From contig NC_064002.1 in the NCBI RefSeq assembly GCF_932276165.1, positions 2,542,001-2,606,000 of the forward strand: a stretch of 64,000 bases of DNA, read 5' to 3'. The position numbers and the translations under genes are program-made. Below, in pieces: positions 1 to 12,662 of this stretch. The first letter of the stretch is position 1, and each line of letters begins with the position of its first letter. The notes beneath the pieces are model-generated. The model was not told the DNA's origin. It ran no database searches and saw only the letters and a program-made list of their open reading frames with translations. The stretch comes from Plutella xylostella. Taxonomy: Eukaryota; Arthropoda; Insecta; Lepidoptera; Plutellidae.

Positions 1-275
1 CCACTAAAATCCCCTCGGTGGCGGCAAGTGGCTCCGGGATCTCCAGGGGAACGCACCGAAGCCACCTAACATGGTGCCGCAGCTCTTCACCGGGAGACTC
101 AAGGTTTCCCCTCTCCTTCGCAGCCTGCGCGGCTGTACATGGCCACATGCACAGCCGCTCTTCCCGGGGCCGCTATTATGCGGCGGCTCGGACCCCCGTC
201 CTCACCACCCACAGCCCCTAACCTCCTTTTGGTCACCTTCTACGACCAACATTGCCCCCCTCATCCTACCTATAC
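1..275. other. GC-rich fragment, possibly LINE debris
   Basis: This stretch is much richer in G and C than the following 2.5 kb and has overlapping short open frames on the plus strand (18-221, 71-433). The composition and lack of splice-bounded coding structure suggest the 3' part of a non-LTR retrotransposon entering from the left edge. I do not recognise a protein domain, so this is a weak inference. Confidence 0.25.
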
Positions 276-2844
276 CGGTTAACTTGTCGAATAAAATCGG
301 TTCAGTGGTCCAGAGGGCGTTCCACGTTTCATGTCATGGTCATCGGTTATTAGGCATAATATTATACTTGCTACTTCAGCTTGCAGATTTATTAGCTATG
401 TGGATTTTTGAGCTTCTAATCGTGGCCACATGAAGGCTAGAGACCACCAAATGTATGCAAATTGATCATAGTTAATTTGTTTTTGTGGTTTTTCCTACTG
501 ACTCTGAAGTGCATCTTGACCGAAACTGATGTAAAAGGTCAAGTTAACTTATGTTTTATTTAGCCTGTCAGTTGTATGATTGATCAAATATGTTAGGTAA
601 CTATCTAGTTATTGTTATAAAAAAAAATATCATCAGCTGCCGTGCCTACTTAGTTTGGAGGTTTGATCATTGAGGTTTTACCGAGCAAAGCATTTGACAA
701 CGTATGTAGATTTTGTAGTACATCCAGGTGGAAAATGAATGTAGCCATGCGCGTCTGGTCACCAAGACAGTTTACCACAGAGTTATTAGCAAATTGCTGT
801 AAAAAGTTGTACAGTATATGTAGTATAATAAGTTCAACAAATGTATGTAATTCATGTTTCAACAGATTATTGCTTACTTTAAGATGAAAAAATAATATTA
901 TTGACTATTATAAGTTGCAAAAAAAGAGATTTTTGTGGATTTTCTAGAAATTGAAAATGACATTCAATATATAATTATTATGATGACGGTAGTGTGACGA
1001 TTGCAAGCTTGCACGGCTTGCTTGCATCATTTGTGTAATTTCAAGACTGTATAATGGTATTTACCTATGAATATAACTACAATGCAAACACATTAATGGA
1101 TTTCACACCTCGGCACGGGCACGGGGTATTAGAGGTGCAATATTGAAGAGGATTTTGGTTTCAACCATAGAGGGCCATCATACTGTATTTCTACAACAAT
1201 GTTTCAGTATGTTATTCAATGCTCTGTCAGCGGACAGTGTTTTAAAACAATTAAACCTACTTATAACACTATAAAAATTAAAACCATTTGATAGGTTTAG
1301 GCCTAGTATCACCATAGTCTGTTAGATCATTAATACCCCTGTTACATCATCAGTATTTATAAGTGTCATCTTAAAAAAACCGAATTGACAGATGTGTCAA
1401 AAGTCAACCACTAATCCGTAACCACTAAACCTATATATCCCTTGTTATGGCGTAACAGTGATATTGATGTTCTAACAGAGTACTTATGGTGAAACAAGGG
1501 CTTATTTGTAATTTCATACTATCCAAAGTTTGGTTCTATGAGTGCAGCCAAAGAGTAATGCTACGTTGACTTACAGTGCCGCGGCTATCGGACTCTATCG
1601 GACTTCAGTGGTGGCGGACTTTACTGCTGAACGTTTTAAAACCCACAAACACCATTTTATACCTACGATAAAAAAAATAAGACCGATCGAAGCTCACTAG
1701 GTATGCCTATGCACGCAATATCTCGCCTTCATCTTTGTTTAGTTTCTGATATCCTCAAAATATAATTAAATTTACCTACTGTTGTTGTTCTTTTATTAAT
1801 CAAAATTAATAACGTGACTGCAATTATCTTATGCTTATGTTGTTTTCGATATTGTAAGGTATGTTTGAAAGGTTAATTTGAATAAGTTTAAAAAATGACG
1901 TGAGTTACAATATTTTTATGCGAATTAAATTAAATATTCATGTTAATGTGTGTACCTAACTATATAATTAATCTATTGTGCGCAGAAGATATAATTTTGT
2001 GCATCAAAGTAAATAATAAACTTTACTAGCCACTTACTCAGATATGTTATTAACAGTAAGTATATAGGAAAATATGAATAGAATCATACACACATTTAGG
2101 TTTGTAATTATATATTTACATTCTGAATATAACTTGCTTACCTACTTACATTAAATTAATGATAACCTTCAAAGCGCACTTCGTCTAAGCACAATGAGTT
2201 TGACATTTGTACAATAACATGTAAGTACTTGAATTTTAAGGCCGTATTACTATCGTGTTATGCGAAGATTTCTCAAATAGATAATATTAAGTATGTGATT
2301 AAGTAATTCTTCATAACTTATTTTCATGTATAAAATATAAACATTAATTAATTTTATTATATAAAAGTACAAAATAATCGAAGACGAAGTGGTTATGGCA
2401 CAGAATTGTAAGTGAAAAGTAGAAAATTGGATTGCAGTTTTTATAGTCTGAAATGTTGTCGAGATCGAGAGGCAGTTCGGTGTTTTAATGCCAATAAGAT
2501 AAACCTTCATGGGTATAGAATGGTGGAGCATAAAATCCACAAGAAACCAATACAAGTAATGTGAACATACAATTTATAGTACGGAATTTTTAGAAGAAAC
2601 ACTAATATACAAAACTATAAAATACAATTAGATATTCGTTTATCTTATAGTATTTCCTAGCTGCAGTTGATTTAGTAAACAGTACGCTAGCACTTCACAT
2701 AATAATAGAAAATACATCAGCAGTAACGTTACTTACTAACTACAATCTTATTTTCCTATCATCATTGAGACTGTTCAAACGTAACCACAAACCAACGCAC
2801 CTAAGAAACATTGAGCAGAAAGTTTTAAAATTATCATAAAACCT
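276..2844. other. Intergenic, no gene seen
   Basis: AT-rich sequence without a convincing coding exon on either strand; the open frames here are short and low in complexity. It is the downstream flank of CPR-A, so part of the 3' untranslated region of that gene may lie near 2750-2985. Confidence 0.5.
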
Positions 2845-2964
2845 TGTTACACCGAGTAGAAAGGCGAGACAGTATCTTCAGCCGATCTCCGACCAATCAA
2901 TCAGCAATTGACCGATAGCTCGCCCGAGGACACTGTCACGCCACTCTACTCGTTAGATGTAATC
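2845..2964. repeat. Imperfect inverted repeat (MITE-like)
   Basis: The left arm (from 2845, containing CCGAGTAGAAAGGCG) reads on the other strand against the right arm ending near 2964 (CGCCACTCTACTCG), with a second self-complementary block in the centre. The element sits 22 bp beyond the CPR-A stop codon, so it probably falls in the 3' untranslated region. Confidence 0.5.
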
Positions 2965-2985
2965 AGGGTATTACTCTAACTGAAT

Positions 2986-5282
2986 TTACTTCGATATGGA
3001 GGTCTTAGGTTGGAATCCGTTGGGTCCGGCGGTAAACGTGACGGTGTAGTGTTTGCCGTCGGGAGCCACATAGGAGTACTGCCCCGTCACGGTGAGGGCT
3101 GCGTCTTCCGACTGAGGGTTGTCGATCTTGCCCTCCTCTTGTCTCGAGGTGCCGTCGCTGGTCTCGTAACTGTAAGGAGTATGTGGATTAGTTTTGTACA
3201 TTTAGTCAATGTGTTTCTAAAAATGTATGTATTTAAACCATTTCTATGCTACAAACGAAGAATTATTCTTGTGTAACAAAAAACTATCGTCGGTGTAGGT
3301 AAATTTAACATACATAGAGTCGTGGTTTGTGCAGCAGCTTTCGCATAGCGAAACTTATGGTATTTCGTATGATAGAGCGTCCTCTGTCGTTGTTTGTGGT
3401 GCATTATGTATAAATGTACTTAAAAATAAAACTTTACAGCAATTTTATCGTGAAAAAAATCTTACATTATGTTCAAAATAAATTATGTTTTATTTAGTTT
3501 TACGAGATTGACGAATTTGTTTTTTTAATCGAGTGAAGAAAGTTTTTTTCTTGGCGTATTAATCTTAAGATCATTTTTCATTCGTGTCTATTAACAGCCG
3601 TTAAACGGCGCAAATAAATAGTTTTAATATTTAAATGGCAGTATTATGCGCTTTATTATATTTATAATTAAATACTTAAATACAAACAATGCCAAAGCTC
3701 TATTGTTAGTTTTTCCGCAGAAACATGCAAGGTAATATAATTAGTTGTTATTGCAACATCATAACAGAATTATCCACTGTTAAATAACTTTAATAATAAA
3801 GGTTAGCAGTTCTACTTGTTGCTAAGTAATACTTTGCCTATGTACTGATCAAGGCATGTATAAGGTAAAAAATCGTTGAATATTACTTTAGCCATAGGAC
3901 AAATATTTCATAAATATCAATTAGAAGCTGCTTCTTCATTCTTGTAAAAGCAAACTATGCTATAAAATATGTTTAAACATCAAGCATATAAATTCGCGAC
4001 TAATGAAAAAGTTCCAGGAACATAGCACTAAATCACTCCTAAACGGAATGGCGGCTTAATGACGGCTTCTGCAATACTGATGTACATTTAACAGTGCATC
4101 AGAATATTACCAACTAAAAACTTAAATATTATATTCAAATTTTTTGTCGGAATTCTGTTGGTATTGGGGTTCACCAACCCGCACTGACCAGGGTGGTGTA
4201 CTAGGCTTAAAACCCTTCGTTCATTGGAAGGAGTACCGTGCCCTAGCAGTGGGTACGTGATGGGTCGTGATAATGATGATGATTCTGTTAGTGAACTTTT
4301 TCACTCCTCTCCAGTATAATTCCACTTCACACAACAACAACAACAAAAACAACAACAACAACAACAACTGCGAAACTCACGCGAAGCTGTATCCGTCGGG
4401 CTGCACGTCGCTGTCGAAGCGCAGGATCTGCACGTCCTGCCCGCCCTGCGGCGCGCCCGCCGCCGCCGCCGCCAGGACGCACACTAGGGCCACCTGGGGG
4501 AGAACGGGACATTAAGTAATACTAAATATTTTTATACGTTGTGGTAATCGCTACACATTAAAGATAACCTACATAACGTTAAAACACTTGGACGCTCAGC
4601 ACTAAAAGTAGCATAACTTTTAATTCGCTTGATTTTAATGAAATGTGGCTAAAAACAAAACTAATCTATGACCCAAAAAAAACAACTGTTTTAGACCTAC
4701 GCTATCACAGATACACAGATACCTAGACACGGTGAACTTATAACACCCCTCTAATTCGTCGGTTTTAAAAACAAATCGGATTTGCACAGTGCACATCCAA
4801 CTATCCGCCCTACGGCGAACCCGCGCTCTCAGCCGCCTGTTGCACAGGCCCTAATTAGATAAATAATATCTGCAGCCAAGGGATTGTGATGCACCAAAAT
4901 GTCATCCTGTCCTGCCATAATGTCCTCATCAACTTAATGATCCAAGTAGAAACGAAAATATTTAACAGATAAATTGGTCCCGACATTTAAACCCGTAGCG
5001 TTGTGTTAAACTAAACAAATACATCAGTTCTATTACAGAAACAGATGCTACACTGCTTTAAGCGTCCAATAGGTGGTTGAGATCACATTGGGGTCACTAG
5101 CTGACCCCGTCGGGTCTAGTCGAGTGACACCTCGCCCATTGTTCCTTGAAGTGGCTATTTTAAACAAAGATACACCATACACCGCCTGGGTCACAGTTCA
5201 ACTCAATTTCGCAATATGTCGAATTATAAATAAACAGCCTAGAAATGAATATTAAAATGTTTGGACTCACGTATTTAAACAT
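2986..5282 (-). CDS. RR-1 cuticular protein (CPR-A)
   Basis: Three coding exons: 5271-5282 (MFKY, donor GTGAGT), 4381-4493 and 2986-3169, spliced in phases 0 and 2, giving 102 residues. Residues 1 to about 19 are a signal peptide (MFKYVALVCVLAAAAAGAPQ region). The mature N-terminus contains QDVQILRFDSDVQPDGYSF, and the last exon holds the Rebers-Riddiford RR-1 domain: YETSDGTSRQEEG, then GQYSYVAPDGKHYTVTFTAG and GFQP. RR-1 proteins are secreted by epidermis and bind chitin through the aromatic residues of this domain, mostly in flexible cuticle; that role is inferred from the family. The start was chosen because a 12-nt exon with consensus donor and correct phase lies 61 bp downstream of a TATA box. 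Introns are 777 and 1,211 bp; the second contains a LINE tail and a CAA repeat. Confidence 0.93.
3995..4105. repeat. Interspersed repeat, copy 1
   Basis: This stretch (AATGAAAAAGTTCCAG, then ATCACTCCTAAACG and TTAATGACGGC) is similar along about 110 bp to 9555-9665. Two diverged copies 5.5 kb apart indicate a dispersed, probably MITE-type, element. It lies in intron 2 of CPR-A. Confidence 0.55.
4150..4290 (+). mobile_element. RTE-type LINE 3' end fragment
   Basis: The layout ACCAACCCGCACTGACCAGG, CCCTTCGTTCATTGGAAGGAG, GTGCCCTAGCAGTGGG and an ATGATG tail is the 3' untranslated region I recognise from lepidopteran RTE-like LINEs. It is 5'-truncated and lies in CPR-A intron 2, opposite to the gene. 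Confidence 0.65.
4333..4369. repeat. CAA microsatellite
   Basis: About twelve CAA units with one interruption, ending 11 bp from the CPR-A exon 2 donor. Its translation produces runs of N or V that are not real coding sequence. Confidence 0.85.
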
Positions 5283-5342
5283 TTTGTTGGGTACCGTCGT
5301 GAGCACAAACTAACGAATGAGTTAACTAATGTATGAGCATCA

Positions 5343-5349
5343 TTTTATA
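5343..5349 (-). promoter_or_regulatory. TATA box of CPR-A
   Basis: TATAAAA on the minus strand, 61 bp upstream of the CPR-A start codon. A start site about 30 bp downstream would leave a leader of roughly 30 nt, similar to the other CPR genes here. Confidence 0.7.
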
Positions 5350-8185
5350 TGTTTTCCTTGGTGCAAGCGGCGTAGATGCAGTGACGTCACGCAAGGATGG
5401 ACGTTAGAATTACTCTTGGTGCTATTTTGACGAAAGACCTCTGATTGAGATTCGGATAATGGTTTGATATTGTTCATGTAGTGACATTACCTAAAGTTGT
5501 AAATATAATAATAGTAATAAGAAAGAGGGTGATTCTGGGGCGGGTCATTCTTCAAAACATTTTTTGTTCTACGAATTAGCTTACTATCTGCTTTTTGTAT
5601 CACCATGAAGATAATCTAGACAATACGCCACAGTGACAAATACTAGTTTACAGTAAGTGACACGTTAAAAAGAAGAAGACTGGATGTATCACGAAAGTTC
5701 CATCCCAATTTTTTCATGGTAGAGATTGTAAACGTACCTACATGTGTGTTTATAATTAAAATGATCTAGGTGTGAAGCAATAATGTCCAAATCAATAGGA
5801 TTTCAGATTGTGATATAATTATTTTAAAATTTACAAAGTGTGTTTTTGCAATAATTAATTGTTGTTGTTTATAGCGCCACGGTTACATTCTAGGACGAGT
5901 CTCGACCATCATGATCACGCTCAGATACAGCAACAAGATACACCTTATAATAGAGATCCTTGGTAGGTATCTAAATATATTTTTTTTATACATAATTTTT
6001 TTTATGTTTGTCTTTGATTAGAAATCAAGTTCTTTAGGTATTTATAATTATTAAGCGGTGTTAAACAAAGGCAATGAATAAAAATAAAACGGACGACGTG
6101 CGGAAATCAATAGACGTAACGAAAATGTTCCAGAATGGTTATACCTATGTAACTTTTATGGGAGGTGGATCTTTTTCATTGCTCGTCAGTGTCTTTATCT
6201 TTCTCTATAGGTAATGAAGGCTGACGACTTGCGAAAGGTGGCTGGATATGATTGGATGCGGAAAGCTAAAGATCGCATCCATGGCGTGCTTTGGGAGAGG
6301 CCTACGTCCAGCAGTGGACTGCTATAGGCTAAATGAAGGGTTGGAAACTTAACCATACTTCTCGAATGGAATTTATTCGAGCGGAAAACATTTGAACTCT
6401 CAGCAATCACTACGAATTTAGAGGTACTAACTATAGTTCGAAAGCGCTTTGTGCCCCTGAATAGTTCAAAATAAAATTTTTGTTCGTTTACTGAATAAGT
6501 ACTAAATATTAATCATCAGTTTTCTAATCAGATAATATGTGTATTTAGATACGTGTATCGGTCATGGTCATTTTTGACATATTTAGTAATAATTCTGACT
6601 TAGTACATAAGATAAAGTTGTATGTATTCATGCATTCTTAATATTACAGCCTTATTACAATACAGTATTATTGGATGCAGGTATGTAAATTTTTTGGGTC
6701 AAAGTATCAGTTTCTAGTTTTAGACCAGATTATTGTGTCAGTAGGGCACAAAAACAATATACCTAAATGCGATATCACTCTATTTTTGCAGGGATTTGTT
6801 CTACCATTATTAAATATAAATAAACACTTAGAAACACTACTCAGATAAATGTGTATTTGTGTATGTAAGTAGATATTAAATTAAATTTCCTAACAAATAA
6901 AACAATAAGACCATTAATGGCGACCTTCTTGCCGATTTCGTTTCGTACTTGACCGTTTTATTTTTTGCACCTCTCATCACGAGGTGCATCGCATTACCAT
7001 AATGGCGATGTGATTCCGAAACGTGAACCATTCATTACTCACTGACGGTGGCCCGGGATGTGTACCTAGTTGCTCCGTCTGACTAACCGATGTCGTAGGG
7101 CTATGTTACTCATGTATGTAGATACTAAACATAACTTAATCTGTACCCTAGTACGGTGCAAGACGCGCACGTCCAGGCAAAAGCATTTTGTGGGATTAAG
7201 ATTGGAGTTTATACATTGATAGATGATACGTAAAAAGAAGAAATGAACAAAGTATGCAGACCTTAGGCAGACGGTTTAAGTGGGTTAACTTATGCGCCGC
7301 TGCCGACGCCGATGCCAAGGGGGCTATTCTCGCTCGAGACAGCCAGAAGTTATGCAAAGCTGTCATCCAATAGACGGGCTTAGTGCAACGAGACAGAGCC
7401 GTGGTTAGCGAAGCAGCATACTGAAGTATCGTTTTCCTGAAACTAGGCTGACCTTTCTAACCAATGACACGATACGACGATTGACCAATCTCTAAAAGTA
7501 TGTATTTGTGGACGCCTGTAAACTGTTTGCCTTATCATGATTAACACCTCCTCTGCCAATAAAAACTTCGAAACAGTGTTTTGTCAATACTGTAGCCGGT
7601 TATTTATAGCGCGGGTCCACGGGCAGACAGTTAGTTATACGTTCAGGATTACTTTAGAAACTTGTCTAAGGTCTATGAGTAAAGCAAGTAGGTACCTAGT
7701 ACTCGAGTGACGTATCAGTTGTAAATGATATACCTAAATGCTTATTTTGGACTTTTGGCAGTCAACAACTGATATCTGATCTCACTGGCCACCACGGTGA
7801 CAAATCCTAGTTCAGATCTAGTGTTTTTTACCCACACGATGAGAAAAAGTCTTCATTTGCCATTATTTTAGAACAGTTTGTACAAGAATAAGTAATAGTT
7901 TTTATGTAATTACATGATAAAGTCATAGCGTCGGTTAATACGATAAAAAAACTCCATCTCTAAAGCATAATGCAATATCAATTTTAATTGCAATTTGAAT
8001 AGCTACTTACTAAAGGTTAAATAGGATGTGACATTAAAACCTCAGTTTTACTGTGTCATAAACTCCGCAAGAATCAATCACAGAAGATACTCGAAGTTTG
8101 TATGTACGTAGGTACTAAAACTTGCACAATAATTGCGCAGTGCCCATACGCTGCTTACTACAACGTTATCAACTAGATTGTATTA
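5350..8185. other. Intergenic, no gene seen
   Basis: AT-rich spacer upstream of CPR-A, without an exon I can support. It contains a LINE tail near 6213-6330. The rest shows short tandem-poor sequence without recognisable structure; enhancers for CPR-A could lie here but none can be pointed to. Confidence 0.45.
6213..6330 (+). mobile_element. RTE-type LINE 3' end fragment
   Basis: The sequence encodes the degenerate C-terminal end of an RTE-like ORF followed by the hallmark CTTTGGGAGAGGCCTACGTC and CAGCAGTGGACTGCTATAGG. The same end occurs, better preserved and inverted, at 25470-25737. Confidence 0.7.
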
Positions 8186-8330
8186 ATATTATAAATGTCA
8201 AAGTTTGTAAGTACAGGATTTAAAGATGTAAGTATGTTTCTTTTTCAGAGGAAAACGGAATGAGAATATTTTCGTGAAATTTTGCATTTTAGAAGACACC
8301 CTGGATTAACGTCTATGTTACTTTCCCATC
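8186..8330. repeat. Common lepidopteran interspersed repeat, diverged
   Basis: ATATTATAAATGTCAAAGTTTGTAAGTA followed by the GTGAAATTTTGCATT block resembles an abundant lepidopteran repeat whose consensus has the same order of motifs. Recognition is from memory of the family, and the copy is diverged. Confidence 0.45.
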
Positions 8331-8556
8331 CTAATTCCTGACCATATCCCACCACTAAATCAATGCACATAAAAAGTGAAAAATAAAGTTATAAAAATAA
8401 ACATGCGACTTTAATTTTATCCACCAACAAAATAATTAACACAGATAAACATGTTCACAAGTTTTTCATTCCAACACAACAATTAAATGTATCTTCGGTC
8501 ACTTCGCAGTAATAAATATTAATTAATTAAATCAACAAAAAGTGGTTGTTGTCAAT

Positions 8557-8760
8557 TTAAAACCGTTGGATTTCCCATTTACATTCTTCGAATGCAGCCA
8601 GGAAATAATTCAGACTTTCTAGATATTGGTGACAAGATTTAAAGTGACTTTTAATTTCACCAATTCGAAAAAAGGTATCTGTGAAATTGGGTGAGGTGAC
8701 ATACCATTGCATTGACTCAACGTAATTTCCTTTTACAGCGTTTTTACTCCTCTCAAACAC
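8557..8760 (-). other. Unassigned 67-codon open frame
   Basis: An uninterrupted frame with two cysteines and several aromatic residues (for example FKSCHQYLESLNYFLAAFEE). It lacks a signal peptide, a clear promoter or splice partners that I can find. It could be a decayed exon or chance; the frame at 8936-9118 on the same strand is similarly unassigned. I make no functional claim. Confidence 0.15.
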
Positions 8761-10221
8761 ATTATAATTTTTTATATCTTAACAAAAATAAGTATTTATG
8801 AAACTACAAAAGACGCTAATCAAATGAGTTCAGATCACACTATAATCATTTATTGGCAATTGTCTTAAGTTTTTATTATTCGACGCTTATTGATACTGGA
8901 AATTCAAAGACAGTAAACTTATCTAGGAACTTTAGCTATTCATAAAACGCCAGGCACTTTGTGAATAAAATGATTAGAGTTGAACGACTATGATAATTAT
9001 TACTGGCTAAGACTGGAGTTAATAAAATTTGCCAAGTTCTCAATTCAACTATATCAGCAGAAGAGACAAGATTATGAATCATGCCTTCGTCACACCAAGT
9101 CAAGTCCTCTACCAGCAATTTCTAATCGAAAGAAAAGCCTACATTGTTAGAAATAGTATCTATACAAACAAGGTGCATTCCTATCCAAAATCAGTCGCTG
9201 AAGCCGTATCGTCCGGAGGACATTAGGGTAAATGCTTAATATATTATAAATGTCTCCTTACATAAAATTTAAGTAATCATCAAGACGTAAGCAGGTAATA
9301 TTAAAAACATGAGTTCAAGTCAGTTTCTTAATAAGGTAACTTAATCTGATGGATCACTCAATTATTGTCACTTCACGTAACTTAATGAGATAATGAATGA
9401 TATAATATATGAAACTTTCTCGGCTAAGGGCGTGGAAACAAAATGCACGCAAAAACTGTATAATGTAGTAATGTCTCAAGTGTCTGATGCGTTTTTCGAT
9501 TTTAATGTATATTTTCCTTAATGTTACCTGCCTGTTATATAGATACACTCACGAGCAATGAATAAGTTCCAATAAAAATAGCATCTAATTACTCCTAAAC
9601 GAAAAAGTAATACTTAATGACGCCGTCAGCAATATTCAACTACATTGAACAGGCATCATATTACCATAATAATCAAATAAATAAATTCCTTGTTTTGAAA
9701 ATTTGGGGTCATTCGGTGTCAATATTTTGTAAAGGGAACTTTTTCATGGCTTGTGAGTGTATTTTATTTAGTTCTTTTAAATACTCAGGTACAGTGCTTC
9801 AAAATTGATAATGCGCATAGAAATCTTTGACAGATCGGTTGTTTTCGATTATGTGACACATGATATTGACTCCTATTTCTTTCGAACAAGGCGCAAAGTG
9901 CAAGTGTTTTTTTAAGGCTCTTACGATTTAATGATTCGGGTGTGAAGATCTGCATGTGCATTATTAATTTTGGACAAGTGTACTACTTTTGTCAATCGAA
10001 AAGTAGTGCATTGTGCGTCAGACACAACGTTTGTTGTTATATTTATTCTAACGTTACTAACATAAACCGTGTCTACTAACAATCTCTGTGTCTTGTTACG
10101 TGAATAAATTATATTAATTAATAATAATAATAGAGGAATAGGGCACAAGTTATTTGGCTATTTCAGGTAATATTCCCAATAGGTAATTGAATAAAAAAAT
10201 CAATCTAACAATTTAAACTAT
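8761..10221. other. Intergenic, no gene seen
   Basis: Spacer between the unassigned frame and the CPR-B stop codon. Apart from the repeat copy at 9555-9665, I see only short open frames with AT-rich composition. Confidence 0.4.
9555..9665. repeat. Interspersed repeat, copy 2
   Basis: Partner of 3995-4105, sharing AATGAA-AAGTTCCA, ATTACTCCTAAACG and TTAATGACG blocks in the same order and orientation. Confidence 0.55.
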
Positions 10222-11886
10222 TTATTGTCCGTGCTGAGGAACCAGCTGGAGGGTGGGCCTGTACCCTTTCTCGTCGGCGGTGAATTCGACAAGGTACTCC
10301 TGTCCGTCGGGGGCCACGAACGAGTAGGACCCTTTTACACCGATGCCCTGGTACTCGCCGACTGTGATCAACTCCGCTTCCTCCTTGCGGGATGTTCCAT
10401 CGCTAGTTTTGAATCTAGAATTGAGAAAATTCGATTAGAATAATAATTATATGTAGACGTATAGATTGTACGTTAGACGGAAAATTGGAGGTGATATAGG
10501 TAAGTAGGTACATGAGTATTATTTGTTTTAATGTATTACATTTAGGGCCTGTTTCACGATGACTGGATAATTTCCACCTCGTATATCCTTCCTATTCCAG
10601 AAATTGTGTTACAGGCCCTTAATGTCATCTATAATTATGCACGGAAGAATGAGTAGGGGACCCTGATGTACATTGTACACGAATTACTCCTAGTTTAGGG
10701 ACCCTGGTAACTAAATGTAAAAAGCCTTTGATGTTGAATAAAGATTTTTGAATTTGAATGTATGCACGTCTACCTGTTATGAACAGGGTGAATTCAATTC
10801 AGCTACGTTGTGAAAAGGTTTAAGGATGTCTTGCACAACAAAGTTACTTAATCAAAATTAAATCTATGACCTCTTGCTCTGACTTTATACTGTCAGAGCA
10901 AGAGACAAACTATTTAATTTTGTTTAACTTTGTTGTGCAGGACGCCCTAAGTATATTAGTTATATTATCATATCTTAATCACGTTTTAATATCTAACTCA
11001 GTCAAAGTTATTACCTGCATAAGATAGATAGATAGATATAATATTCTTTATTTGTACACAAGAACAGATTTTACAAAAGCTTATAAGTAAACAAACACAT
11101 AGGTACAAAAAAGGCGGTCTTATCACTAAAAGCTATTTTTTCAAGACAACCTATGGGTGGAAAAATATTTATGTTCAGGTAGGATAAATTAGAAGAAACT
11201 TACTCAAAATGATATCCTTTCGGGTCCACAAAGCTGGTCTCCGTCAGTACCTCCACCTCGGGCTTGGCTGGCTCTTGAGCACACACAATCGCCACTGCAG
11301 CCGCCACCAATAGCAGTTTCTGAAAGTATCAATGTACCTATAGTATAGAGTAAGTAGAAATAGCTTAGAATTAATAGAGCAACAAATATAGTCTTAGAAT
11401 AATAATATGCGAACAGAATGGAGGGTCAGATAAAAAATAGCAAACGATCTCAGTTTTTTTTTACATAATAAAATGTATCCGCCTAACTAAACCAGTAAAG
11501 GTTCTTCTAAAAATATTAAACTCTACCCGTAATTAAATTTTTATAATTAATTGAAAAAGTATAATATCATTACCATTATGTCCGCTATTTTGGTTCTATA
11601 TGTCAGCAAATATCAAAAATGAGGGATGAGTTTTAAATTGTAGTTATTCATATTTGCATTAATTAACGGAAAGTAAAACTTAATAAACATAGTTTTATCT
11701 AGATACTACTTTAACAGTTAGACCCTGATCAACTCATTCATGAAGTACCACGATTATATATAAATGTAATATATCTAAGACACTCTGGTCTTATGGTAGT
11801 TATTTCTACAAGCACAAAAGTGCTTAAGTTATTATATACGAAATGTAAAACCTTATACTTTTTAAAATACTTACAAATCCGAACAT
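10222..11886 (-). CDS. RR-1 cuticular protein (CPR-B)
   Basis: Exons 11875-11886 (MFGF, donor GTAAGT), 11204-11319 and 10222-10414 join in phases 0 and 2 to encode 106 residues. A signal peptide (MFGFKLLLVAAAVAIVCAQ) is followed by an acidic linker rich in E and P, then the RR-1 domain in the last exon: FKTSDGTSRKEEAE, GSYSFVAPDGQEYLVEFTAD and GYRP. It is predicted to be an extracellular chitin-binding cuticle component. Two DNA MITEs (10545-10618, 10824-10947) sit in intron 2. The stop codon overlaps an AATAAA string, although the true polyadenylation site is probably farther downstream. Its nearest neighbours are CPR-A downstream and CPR-C upstream, all in the same direction. Confidence 0.94.
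10545..10618. mobile_element. 74-bp MITE with TTA target duplication
   Basis: Terminal inverted repeats GGGCCTGTTTCAC and the complement of GTGTTACAGGCCC, flanked on both sides by TTA (10542-10544, 10619-10621). The 3-bp TA-rich duplication fits the PIF/Harbinger group. The terminus resembles that of the element at 43943-44083 (GGGTCTGTTTCAC). Confidence 0.75.
10824..10947. mobile_element. 124-bp MITE with TAA target duplication
   Basis: The left end GGATGTCTTGCACAACAAAG pairs with the complement of the right end CTTTGTTGTGCAGGACGCC, and both flanks read TAA. The interior also contains a short palindrome around TCTTGCTCTGAC. It lies in CPR-B intron 2. Confidence 0.7.
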
Positions 11887-11940
11887 GTTGAAAGCGGCTC
11901 CTCACGTTTTGTCTCCTATTTTAAAGTTTTAACCGATGTA

Positions 11941-11975
11941 ACTGATTTGTAAAACATGGCTATTCTCCTTAAATA
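11941..11975 (-). promoter_or_regulatory. Core promoter of CPR-B
   Basis: A TATTTAAG box (11968-11975) lies about 31 bp before the arthropod initiator TCAGT (11941-11945) on the minus strand. Starting there gives a leader of roughly 58 nt before the ATG at 11886. The TATA-like element is not perfect. Confidence 0.55.
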
Positions 11976-12662
11976 CACATCTATTGTTTGCTTATAAACA
12001 TCGATTGGCACAGACTAAGAAACAGGCACAGCGTGATAAAATTGCATTTGAAACTTTTTCACAGTAACAACTTTCCACTACTACATAATGATTGCATTTT
12101 GGTCGTATGAACCTTACTGTGACAAGGGGGCAAGAGTCATCTTCAATTGGTGATGCGAGTACGTAACGTAGGTGATAATTTCTTTGAAATCTTTTCGTAT
12201 ATAAACGTGAGATTTCATTGAACATCCCGCAGTTTGTGTAGGTATCCATATCAATAAAGAATCCTAGCGATTTTCTTCACCAATATTATGCAGGGTTTTT
12301 TTTCTATAGATGTACTCGTATGATGAATAGAAAGTTAGATACAGATTCATACTTAACTGAGTCTGGATACTTAACACTTTTTTCACTTATACACTCTACT
12401 GGATATTGATAATTAAAACAACAGAAATGTGGTTAATAAATTAATTTAATAACTAGATTTAAAGCCTAGACTTTCATCATTTACAATTATACTGACTCTG
12501 ACATTTCCAGTTTTTTTCAGTCTTTCAAAATAAAATCATACCATGACGAATTCCTTAATAAGATAGCATTAAACTAAATTCAATAAATATTATTTACTGT
12601 ACACTACTGGCTGGTAACAATCACTTTTAAGATGCCATCTTGGCATGCGTTCGATTTTCGAA
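11976..12662. other. Intergenic, no gene seen
   Basis: Spacer between the CPR-B promoter and the CPR-C stop codon. It must contain the 3' untranslated region of CPR-C, with nothing else recognisable. Confidence 0.4.

Noticed and set aside
71..433. A 120-codon plus-strand protein with a hydrophobic end
   Set aside because: GC-rich at one end and AT-rich at the other; no domain, no splice or promoter context.
4327..4515. Open frames overlapping CPR-A exon 2
   Set aside because: They are out-of-frame shadows of the exon and the CAA repeat.
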